Of a stretch of 19,962 nucleotides of DNA, positions 7,847 through 13,970 are shown in pieces. Below the pieces are notes generated by a model. The model had not been told where the DNA came from. It searched no databases and worked only from the letters and a program-made list of their open reading frames with translations. A program made the position numbers and the translations under genes. The stretch covers positions 1-19,962 of the forward strand of contig JANYFQ010000049.1 in assembly GCA_025362615.1 (NCBI GenBank). The letters run 5' to 3'. How positions within the stretch are numbered: the stretch's first letter is position 1; each line of letters begins with the position of its first letter. The DNA comes from Hymenobacter sp. (GTDB lineage: Bacteria > Bacteroidota > Bacteroidia > Cytophagales > Hymenobacteraceae).

Positions 7847-8362
7847 CTACGAATGCCCCATCTCAGCCACAGCGGGTTGAGACCGGTCGCCGGTGGCTGC
7901 CGCGCTGCCGGTGGCGGCAATCAGCCCGTGCGCCGCGCTGGCCCCGGCGTTCCGTTCCCAGTCCCGAAACTTGCTGATTTCGCCCTGAAACTGGCCCACG
8001 AACCAACTGATGAGCGACAGGTCGTCCAGGAAACCCAGCACCGGGATAAAGTCGGGGATGAGGTCAATCGGCGACAATACGTAGAGCAGCACCGCCAGCC
8101 CCGACACCACGGTGAAGGTGCTGACGTCGCGGTAGCTGCCCGTGGCGTAGTCGCGCACGAGCCGCACGAGCGTCAGGGCCACGTCCCAGAGTTGCTTGAA
8201 TTTGTTGCCCTTGTTGTCCTCAACCGTCAGCTTGTCAGCCACTTCGTTGAGGATAGTTAGTATTTTAAATGGCTTGCCTAACAGCCGGGAAGCCCGGCCG
8301 ACGAAGACATTGAAAAGTGCGTTCTTGGAAAGTTTGAGGCCGCGTTCGGCGAGGGTGAACAT
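7847..8362 (-). CDS. YkvA-type (DUF1232) membrane-associated protein
   Basis: Encodes 171 residues from the ATG at 8362 (MFTLAERGLKLSKNALF). The centre contains the DUF1232 signature: a hydrophobic segment VVSGLAVLLYVLSPIDLIPD followed by FIPVLGFLDDLSL, about residues 88-120, which probably inserts in or lies on the membrane. The N-terminal half is basic and helical. The C-terminal 30 residues are low-complexity Ala/Gly-rich and look disordered. Members are widespread and lack a defined reaction. The gene lies 57 nt after the ATP-grasp-like gene on the same strand and could be the last gene of that transcript, with a strong intrinsic terminator just downstream. Confidence 0.85.
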   Translation of the reverse strand: MFTLAERGLKLSKNALFNVFVGRASRLLGKPFKILTILNEVADKLTVEDNKGNKFKQLWDVALTLVRLVRDYATGSYRDVSTFTVVSGLAVLLYVLSPIDLIPDFIPVLGFLDDLSLISWFVGQFQGEISKFRDWERNAGASAAHGLIAATGSAAATGDRSQPAVAEMGHS

Positions 8363-8419
8363 GGGGAGCGGGTTAAAATTTGGCCCTTCTACGGCTAGTA
8401 CCGGGCGGGCGTTGGCGCG

Positions 8420-9613
8420 TTACCGCTCAAACAGCGGCGTGGTGCCGCCCACCCAATCCTTGTCCTTATTAAAATCGACCCCAATCATTTCGCCCCGGCT
8501 CAGGCGGCCCAGACCGGTAAGCAATTTTGGTTGGGCATCGGTAGCCGGCCACGAATACAACAGACGAATTTCGCATTTCACCAGCCCGTCGGGCGATTGC
8601 ACCACGGGTTCGTAATTGACTTTGCGTTGCAGCAGATAATTCGATTTATCGGGCAGCGCGTCTAAATCATCGGCCGTGAAATGCAGGCGTACCCCCGCGC
8701 CCGCAAAAGAAAAGAGCGGCTTGAGAACGTAATTCTCTAAATCGGCCGGGTACTCGGCTAGTTCGCTCAAATAAAAGCTGGCGGGTGCGAATTCGCTCTT
8801 TATTAGGGGCAGCGTGTATTTGCTGATGCGGAAAAACCAGTTGGGGTGGCCTACCCAGGTAACGTCCACGTCGTCGGTCAAATTAAATTCGGTTTGTAAA
8901 TTTTCGTGGCGCGTTAGTTCATCAAAAATAATGCGGTTGTAAATACGCTTTATTTTAATGAGCCGGTCGTCTTTCTCGTAAAATAATTCCCGGCCATTTT
9001 TTTTGATTTTAGTCAGGCAAACGGCTTTTATTCCCCAAAACTTTTCGGTTAGAAAAAAGTCGATTCGGGTCTTTTGCTTCTCGGGAAATAATTCTAACAA
9101 AATGACGTTCTCGGGTTGCTCATCGGCCAGTAAAAGGCGGCGCATTTCGCGGTGGTATGCCGCGTTATCGGCCACTGCCAGATAAGGAGATACTGAGCTA
9201 GGAATTGGGAAATGAGCTGCAAACACCTCCGGTAGCCACGATTGGAAAGCGTACAACGACGGAAAACCCTGCATCTCAATAAGCTGAGGCTCAAGCTCGC
9301 CGGTGTTTGCGTTGCGGCACACGGCAAAATCAAACGTCAGAAATTCGGCGTGTTCGTCTTCATTCGGCACCCGTTGCGCGGTCGGAATAGCGGCATTCGT
9401 CAAGGCTTTAAAATTGGCCTGTTGAATTACGTTGATAATATCCTGCCCGGCGTTAATTAATTTGTCGCGCAACAAAGCGGGTACGAAAATCGGCGTTTCG
9501 GCCACCCGAAAATCAAGTTGACCAGGCAATTGCTGGTCAATATCGGCCAACATTTCCTGATATTTAGCGGGCGAGAATACCGCGTTGAATTGCTGACGGG
9601 CTTCGGAAATCAT
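8420..9613 (-). CDS. ATP-grasp-like protein, apparently circularly permuted
   Basis: Encodes 397 residues from the ATG at 9613. Pieces of an ATP-grasp fold appear in rotated order. Residues 92-121 (LTFDFAVCRN to PQLIEMQGFPSLY) resemble the metal-binding strand that normally closes the domain (D-F-x ... L-I-E-x-N), with Gln115 in place of Asn. The middle (170-233, VILLELFPE to KRIYNRIIFDEL) resembles the pre-ATP-grasp Rossmann region of permuted ATP-grasp proteins. The C-terminal third has the ATP lysine and glycine loop (YVLKPLFSFAGAGVRL, Lys298), a hinge (LLQRKV, 328-332) and CEIRLLY (347-353). Predicted role: ATP-dependent formation of an amide or peptide bond through an acyl phosphate. It is the last ligase of the 8.4-13.8 kb cluster, 38 nt after the amidotransferase gene. 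No signal peptide. Fold assignment is by motif reading; the substrate is unknown. Confidence 0.7.
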   Translation of the reverse strand: MISEARQQFNAVFSPAKYQEMLADIDQQLPGQLDFRVAETPIFVPALLRDKLINAGQDIINVIQQANFKALTNAAIPTAQRVPNEDEHAEFLTFDFAVCRNANTGELEPQLIEMQGFPSLYAFQSWLPEVFAAHFPIPSSVSPYLAVADNAAYHREMRRLLLADEQPENVILLELFPEKQKTRIDFFLTEKFWGIKAVCLTKIKKNGRELFYEKDDRLIKIKRIYNRIIFDELTRHENLQTEFNLTDDVDVTWVGHPNWFFRISKYTLPLIKSEFAPASFYLSELAEYPADLENYVLKPLFSFAGAGVRLHFTADDLDALPDKSNYLLQRKVNYEPVVQSPDGLVKCEIRLLYSWPATDAQPKLLTGLGRLSRGEMIGVDFNKDKDWVGGTTPLFER

Positions 9614-9651
9614 GTTTTTTGAACAGATGGTATTTTACTTCAAAAATTGCG

Positions 9652-10476
9652 TTAAGCCATCGCCATTTCGGGTACGGCGGCAATGGCGCGGCGCAGAAAC
9701 GAGGGCACGATGATGCTTTCGGTCAACTCAATGGTGGTTGAGTCCGCCAATTGGCGCACCATGTCGTTGTATTTGTCTTCGCCGTGGTTTTCGATGACTT
9801 GCTGCTTCTTTTCATCCGTCAGCAAATAGCGTAGCATTCCTTCGCCATCGGCTTCGGGATGGAATTGGGTACCGAATATTTCGGGCGTGAAGCGCAGGGC
9901 CATTACGGCGCGGGCCAATGGAATGTGGGGCCGTTCTTTTTCGAGGCAGAGCAGTTGGGTGCCGGTGGCCGCCATACGTTCTTCGTGCAAGTCAGTGAGT
10001 TGATAATCACGGGAATCGACAATATAAAACGGGTCGGGTAGCGCGGCCAGCAGCGGGTCGGCGGCCCCGGCTGGAGTGCAATGCACGGGCATTACGCCAA
10101 ATGAAGTGGACTTGCGTTTACTGACGACACCCAATGCCAAATGCCGGCTCACGAGTTGAAACGAATGGCAAATCAGCAGCAAATGTTTTTTGATTTCGCT
10201 GACTTTATTGTGCGCGAAAAGAGCGTCAATAAATGCGAAGTATTTCAGTTCCCACAATTCGTCGGATGCCAGAGGGCTACCGGGGCCGCCGGTCGAAATA
10301 TAAACGTCGTACTCGAGGGTAGGCACGGCAGCCTCGGCCCGAACATTAAACGTGTCAATCTCGAAAAAAACGCTGTTGTCGGTTTCGGCGCGGCGCAGCA
10401 ATTGACGAATACAACGCATTCCCTCGTTGGGAAAATTATTGTACATATCCAGGATGGCAACTCGGATGGTGTTCAT
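9652..10476 (-). CDS. Class I glutamine amidotransferase-like protein
   Basis: Encodes 274 residues from the ATG at 10476 (MNTIRVAILDMYNNFPNEGM). It has the oxyanion-loop block STGGPGSP (61-68), the nucleophile elbow LLICHSFQLVS with Cys103, and GTQFHPEAD with His206 and Glu208, so the Cys-His-Glu triad is complete. It should hydrolyse glutamine or a related gamma-glutamyl amide and pass ammonia to a partner. No synthetase domain is fused to it, unlike GMP or CTP synthetase. Its likely partners are the neighbouring ligases. About 65 residues after the HPEAD motif are extra and helical (IENHGEDKYNDMVRQLAD). It lies between the GCS2-type ligase and the permuted ATP-grasp gene on one strand. Enzyme class is well supported; the pathway is inferred from neighbours. 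Confidence 0.85.
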   Translation of the reverse strand: MNTIRVAILDMYNNFPNEGMRCIRQLLRRAETDNSVFFEIDTFNVRAEAAVPTLEYDVYISTGGPGSPLASDELWELKYFAFIDALFAHNKVSEIKKHLLLICHSFQLVSRHLALGVVSKRKSTSFGVMPVHCTPAGAADPLLAALPDPFYIVDSRDYQLTDLHEERMAATGTQLLCLEKERPHIPLARAVMALRFTPEIFGTQFHPEADGEGMLRYLLTDEKKQQVIENHGEDKYNDMVRQLADSTTIELTESIIVPSFLRRAIAAVPEMAMA

Positions 10477-10497
10477 AAGCGAGCGAATAAAAATGAG

Positions 10498-10523
10498 AAA
10501 CGCCGACCGCGTGGCCGGCGTTT
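10498..10523 (-). other. Stem-loop between GCS2-type ligase and amidotransferase genes
   Basis: AAACGCCG (10498-10505) pairs perfectly with CGGCGTTT (10516-10523) around a 10-nt loop. On the minus strand it is followed by CTCATTTTTATTC, a broken U-rich run. It may be a leaky terminator or a processing site inside the cluster. Confidence 0.55.
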
Positions 10524-10544
10524 CGGAACGGGAGCTGCAAACGG

Positions 10545-11648
10545 CTAAAGGCCGACAACAGTTTCGGCGAGGATGAAGTCAACCACTTTCACGAGGTCGC
10601 CGGTTTCGCGGAACACGGCGAGCTGACGGTCGGCCCCGGTACCCATCTCCATCATTTTCAGCACGTACTCTACTTCGTGGCGGCTGCCGAGGTCGTCCAC
10701 TACGTCGTCGATGAAGTCGAGCAACTCGAGGATGAGGGCGCGGGTGGGCTTTTCTTCCTGGCTGCCGAAGTCAATTAAATTGCCGTCGATGCCGTAGCGG
10801 GCGGCCCGCCACTTATTTTCCTTAATCAGGGCACTGCGGTAGAGCCGGAAATTAAGGTTTTGCATTTTGAGCTTGTAAATTTTTGCCACGAGCGCCTGCA
10901 TAACGGCGGCGATGGCGATGGTTTCGTCGGGCCGCATCATCTGGTCGCAGATGCGGTATTCGATGGTATCGAAAAAAGGGTGGAGGCGCAAATCCCACCA
11001 TATTTTTTTGCCATTATCGATGCAGCCGGTTTTGATGAGGAGTTGAATAAACTCGTCGTAATCGGAAGCGCTGTTGAAATAGCCCGGAATGCCGGTGCGC
11101 GGAAACCGCTCGAATACTTTGGTACGGAACGACTTATAACCGGTTTCGCGACCTTCCCAGAAGGGCGAATTGGTACTGAGGGCGAACAAATGCGGCAGAA
11201 AATACCGCAGTGCGTTCATCATGTACACGCCGATGTCGCGGTTTTCGATGCCGACGTGGACGTGCATTCCAAACACCAAATTCGAGCGGGCGGCCTCCTG
11301 TAATTCCTCCACAATTTTGTCGTAGCGGGCATCGGGGGTGATGGTTTGGTCTTGCCAGCGCGAAAACGGGTGTGTGCCGGCGGCGGCAATTTTAAGGCCC
11401 ACGTTATCGGCCAGGCTCACTACTTGCCGGCGCAGGTGCAGTACCTCGGCGCGGGCCTCGTCGATGTTGCGGCAAATATTGGTGCCGACTTCCACTACGG
11501 CCTCGTGCATTTCGGCTTTCACCTGCTCGTGGAGCGTGATTTTGCCGTCCTCCACAATCTTCGACATATGCGACCGCAACTCCCGCGTTACGGGGTCAAT
11601 GGTCTGAAATTCTTCTTCAATCCCGAGGGTAAAAACAGGCATAGGCAT
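10545..11648 (-). CDS. YbdK-type carboxylate-amine ligase (GCS2 family)
   Basis: Encodes 367 residues from the ATG at 11648 (a second ATG two codons in is equally possible). It has the GCS2 signature FTLGIEEEFQ (6-15) with metal-binding glutamates, the MHEAVVEVGT block, AGTHPFSRW (90-98) and GMHVHVG (127-133). It ends with the usual helical tail. It aligns by eye with E. coli YbdK over most of its length (372 residues there). The glutamine-synthetase-like fold joins a carboxylate to an amine using ATP. YbdK has weak gamma-glutamylcysteine ligase activity in vitro, but the physiological substrate is not settled. Here the gene lies between an ATP-grasp ligase and an amidotransferase, suggesting an amide-containing product other than glutathione. 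No dedicated glutathione synthetase is visible nearby. Probably cytoplasmic. Confidence 0.92.
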   Translation of the reverse strand: MPMPVFTLGIEEEFQTIDPVTRELRSHMSKIVEDGKITLHEQVKAEMHEAVVEVGTNICRNIDEARAEVLHLRRQVVSLADNVGLKIAAAGTHPFSRWQDQTITPDARYDKIVEELQEAARSNLVFGMHVHVGIENRDIGVYMMNALRYFLPHLFALSTNSPFWEGRETGYKSFRTKVFERFPRTGIPGYFNSASDYDEFIQLLIKTGCIDNGKKIWWDLRLHPFFDTIEYRICDQMMRPDETIAIAAVMQALVAKIYKLKMQNLNFRLYRSALIKENKWRAARYGIDGNLIDFGSQEEKPTRALILELLDFIDDVVDDLGSRHEVEYVLKMMEMGTGADRQLAVFRETGDLVKVVDFILAETVVGL

Positions 11649-11670
11649 GGAAATACGGCTTAAAAAGCGA

Positions 11671-11717
11671 AAAATAAAACCAGCGCCTCCCCGCGCCGGA
11701 GCGGCAGAAAGGCGCTG
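11671..11717 (-). other. Stem-loop with U-rich tail between ATP-grasp and GCS2-type genes
   Basis: CAGCGCCT (11681-11688) pairs with AGGCGCTG (11710-11717) around a 21-nt loop that is itself GC-rich. On the minus strand the stem is followed by GTTTTATTTTTCG. This resembles an intrinsic terminator placed 13 nt after the ATP-grasp stop and 23 nt before the next start, and could be an attenuator or a true end of transcript. Confidence 0.6.
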
Positions 11718-11729
11718 ATTCTAAATAAG

Positions 11730-12887
11730 TTATTTTGTCTTTTTAGGAGCTGCCGGAGCAGTGGCTTTGGCAACTGCGGCAGCCGGTTTAGCAACGGCAG
11801 GCTTTGCAGCAACAGCCGGTTTGGGGGCTGCTACAGCCTTGGCTGCCACCGGTTTGGCTGCTGCCTTCGGAGCTGCTTTTGGAGCTGCTTTTGGAGCTGC
11901 CGCTTTCGGGGCGGCTGCCGGAGCGGCGGCTTTGACTGCCGAGGCAGCGGCCGGATGCACGAAGGTGCCCCAGGTCAGGTTGTCGCGGCCCGGCACTTGC
12001 TTTTTGGCCCGCTCGATGGCCATGTTGGCGGCGGCTTCTACCACCCAATCGAAGTTGAACTGGCCGACAGATTTGATGTCGGCATCGGGGGCCGGGTTGC
12101 CGAAATCGATGGCCAGCGGAATGCCGTCGCGCACGGCAAACTCGACGGTGTTAAAGTCGTAGCCGAGGCCGTGGTTGAGCTTCAGCACGTAGTCCTTCAT
12201 CGTGGCGAGGAGCTTTTTGCCGGCCTCGCCCGTCGTTTTCATTTCGGTTTCGTAGCGCAGGTGCGGGGCGTTGCGCGGCTCGTAGGGCATGATGAGCACG
12301 TCTTTCCCACCGATGCAGTAGCAACGGAAGTAGTCGGTGAAGTCCACGGCTTCCTGAAAAAGCATCACCAGTTGGCTGGTTTCGGCGTAGGCGCGGAAAA
12401 AGTCGTCGGGCGTGTCGAGCTTGTACACGCTTTTCCAGCCGCCGCCGCTGTGAGGCTTCATGTAGGCCGGGAAGCCGATGTGGGCAAACGCCTTTTCCCA
12501 GTCCATCATGGCCAGGTTGCGGAACGAATTTTCGCTGGTGTCGGCGGGGCGCTCTTTGCTGGGCAGCAACAGCGTTTTGGGCACCGGTACGCCGAGGCGC
12601 ACGGCCAACGCGTTGTTGAAAAATTTCTCGTCGGCCGACCACCAGAACGGGTTATTGACGACGGCCGTGCCCATGAGGGCGGCGTTTTTGAGGTAGGCGC
12701 GGTAAAACGGCACGTCCTGCGAAATCCGGTCGATGATGACGGCGTAATCGGTCGCAACGTGTTGTTCTACTTGGTCAATCTGCACAAATTCAGCGCGAAT
12801 ATCGGCCGGCGCTTTCTCGTTTACGCGGTCCACAAATGCCTGCGGAAAAGAGTTTTCCTGGCCGAAGAGAATGCCAATTTTTTTCAT
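11730..12887 (-). CDS. ATP-grasp ligase with a histone-H1-like Ala/Lys/Pro tail
   Basis: Encodes 385 residues from the ATG at 12887 (MKKIGILFGQENSFPQAFVD). The first 310 residues form an ATP-grasp enzyme in normal order: an N-terminal pre-ATP-grasp domain with AVIIDRISQD, the ATP lysine and glycine loop FPAYMKPHSGGGWKSVYKL (Lys144, Gly148-150), hinge MLFQEAVD (175-182), an Arg-containing strand DYFRCYCIGG, and metal-binding residues around NTVEFAVRDG and LAIDFGNPAPD (Glu249, Asp261, Asn264). It should activate a carboxylate as acyl phosphate and join it to an amine. Residues about 318-385 are only Ala, Lys, Pro, Val and a few Thr, in AAPK/AAKP units like the C-terminal tail of histone H1 or bacterial AlgP-type proteins. 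This could bind nucleic acid or polyanions. It is the second gene of the cluster. Ligase class is good; tail role unknown. Confidence 0.85.
   Translation of the reverse strand: MKKIGILFGQENSFPQAFVDRVNEKAPADIRAEFVQIDQVEQHVATDYAVIIDRISQDVPFYRAYLKNAALMGTAVVNNPFWWSADEKFFNNALAVRLGVPVPKTLLLPSKERPADTSENSFRNLAMMDWEKAFAHIGFPAYMKPHSGGGWKSVYKLDTPDDFFRAYAETSQLVMLFQEAVDFTDYFRCYCIGGKDVLIMPYEPRNAPHLRYETEMKTTGEAGKKLLATMKDYVLKLNHGLGYDFNTVEFAVRDGIPLAIDFGNPAPDADIKSVGQFNFDWVVEAAANMAIERAKKQVPGRDNLTWGTFVHPAAASAVKAAAPAAAPKAAAPKAAPKAAPKAAAKPVAAKAVAAPKPAVAAKPAVAKPAAAVAKATAPAAPKKTK
11869..11904 (-). repeat. Three tandem 12-nt units within the Ala/Lys/Pro tail
   Basis: GGAGCTGCTTTT occurs at 11869-11880 and 11881-11892, and GGAGCTGCCGCT at 11893-11904 (plus-strand orientation). 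Each encodes four residues of the AAPK type on the minus strand. The identity at DNA level suggests recent slippage or expansion, and tail length may vary between strains. Confidence 0.8.
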
Positions 12888-12899
12888 GGGATTGGGGTG

Positions 12900-13058
12900 T
12901 TAGGGGCTTAGTTGTTAGGAACTTAGGTGTTAGGGGCTTAGGCGTTTGGGAGTTGAGCTTGTGCATTGGGAATGGGCGTTTAGAAGAAATATTCTGCGAA
13001 TACAGAACAGATTTACCCAAGTTCCTAATACCTAAGTCCCTAATACCTAAGTCCCTAA
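12900..13058. repeat. Inverted array of 15-nt TTAGGGRCTTAGGTR units
   Basis: Three 15-nt units at 12900-12914, 12915-12929 and 12930-12944 (TTAGGGGCTTAGTTG and relatives), with a fourth decayed unit at 12945-12959, face three inverted units at 13014-13058 (TTAGGGACTTAGGTA on the minus strand). The arms can form a long imperfect hairpin with a loop of about 54-69 nt. The array fills the spacer between the esterase and ATP-grasp genes. The outermost right unit contains the TAG stop of the esterase (13055-13057). There are no unique spacers, so it is not CRISPR. Confidence 0.85.
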
Positions 13059-13759
13059 ATTGTATTCAAATACTGCGGAAACATATCGCGCCACACGGGC
13101 CAGTCGTGGTTGCCGAAGGGCTTGACATCGAGCGTGTGCTGAATGCCTTTGTGGCTGAGGATGCGCGACATATGAAAGGTGTCGTCTTTGCAGAAATCGT
13201 ACTCGGCGGTGCCCAGGATGATGTTCATCCACTGAAAATGCTCGCTGTGGGCGTTGGGCATATAGGCGGGCGGGTTGTTGAAATACACGTTTTCGTCGTG
13301 GTAGCCGTCCACGAACTGACTGATGTCGAAGGCGGCGCCCATCGTGAAGAGGTGCGCTACCTGCTCGGGGTGGCGAAACGCAAAGTTGAGGGCCTGATAG
13401 CCACCGAAGCTGCACCCGGCCACGCCGATTTTATCGACGCTGCATTCGCGTTGCAGCGCCGGCACAAGTTCGTCGCTCAAAAAACGGTCGTAAAAAAGGT
13501 GGTTCTGCACGCGCACCGCCGGGTGCAAGTGCTTGGCGTACCACGAAAAACGGTCGATGCTGTCGATGCAAAATAATTTGATGCGCCCGGCTTCCACGAG
13601 GGGGCGGGCGGCCTCAATGAGCTTAAAGTCGCGGGCTTCGTTGTCGCGCCCTCCCGACGTGGGGAAGATGACGACCGGGTAGCCCCAGGTGCCGAAAACC
13701 AGCATATCGATGTCCTGACCCAGATGGTGGGAATAAAAACGGCGGTGTTGTTCGTGCAA
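13055..13759 (-). CDS. Esterase (alpha/beta hydrolase, EstD-like)
   Basis: Encodes 234 residues. There is no ATG at the beginning: an in-frame stop lies three codons upstream of a TTG at 13759, and the first ATG is at residue 19, inside conserved-looking sequence (YSHHLGQDIDMLVFGTWG), so TTG is the likely start. It has a complete catalytic set: nucleophile elbow GVAGCSFGGYQ with Ser118, Asp188 in GTAEYDFC, and His218 in PFGNHDWPVW. The fold matches putative esterases related to esterase D and mycolyltransferases. No signal peptide is visible, suggesting a cytoplasmic hydrolase, perhaps releasing or transferring an acyl group on the product of the neighbouring ligases. It is the first gene of the five-gene minus-strand cluster and is divergent from the esterase-DinB gene. 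Its TAG stop is contributed by a 15-nt repeat unit. Confidence 0.88.
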   Translation of the reverse strand: MHEQHRRFYSHHLGQDIDMLVFGTWGYPVVIFPTSGGRDNEARDFKLIEAARPLVEAGRIKLFCIDSIDRFSWYAKHLHPAVRVQNHLFYDRFLSDELVPALQRECSVDKIGVAGCSFGGYQALNFAFRHPEQVAHLFTMGAAFDISQFVDGYHDENVYFNNPPAYMPNAHSEHFQWMNIILGTAEYDFCKDDTFHMSRILSHKGIQHTLDVKPFGNHDWPVWRDMFPQYLNTI

Positions 13760-13970
13760 AGCGCGTCAGATTGAGAGGGTGAAGGCCAGCCGCGTTTGGT
13801 TGGCGGGGCTAAACTACTGAACAATGTTTTAGACTACCTAATTTTCAAGCTAAAAATTATTGCGACGCGGGTTTTTCGCCCGCGTCGGCGGGCCGCATTT
13901 CCAGCCTGTAGCGGGCGTTGAAAAGTCGCGTCATGCGCCCGAAATTCACGTTGTGCCGTTACTTTGTCCG
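13760..13970. promoter_or_regulatory. Divergent spacer with an 8-bp hairpin
   Basis: This spacer separates the esterase start from the divergent esterase-DinB gene. It contains a perfect hairpin GACGCGGG (13864-13871) with CCCGCGTC (13879-13886) and a 7-nt T-rich loop, next to an AT-rich stretch (13838-13860). On the plus strand TTACTTTG (13960-13967) resembles a -7 box and lies only 3 nt from the ATG at 13971, suggesting a very short or absent leader. The hairpin has no clean U-tract on either side, so an operator role is as likely as termination. Confidence 0.4.

Noticed and set aside
5478..9613. A single operon from the ligase cluster through the peptidase
   Set aside because: The intrinsic terminator at 7785-7826 and a -7-like box at 7722-7729 split the peptidase from the upstream genes.
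11955..12911. 318-residue plus-strand open frame opposite the ATP-grasp ligase
   Set aside because: Shadow of the minus-strand gene in GC-rich DNA; no recognisable domain and unusual Val/Gly/His-rich composition.
12900..13058. Possible CRISPR array
   Set aside because: Units are 15 nt, contiguous, without unique spacers, in inverted arrangement, and no cas gene is near.
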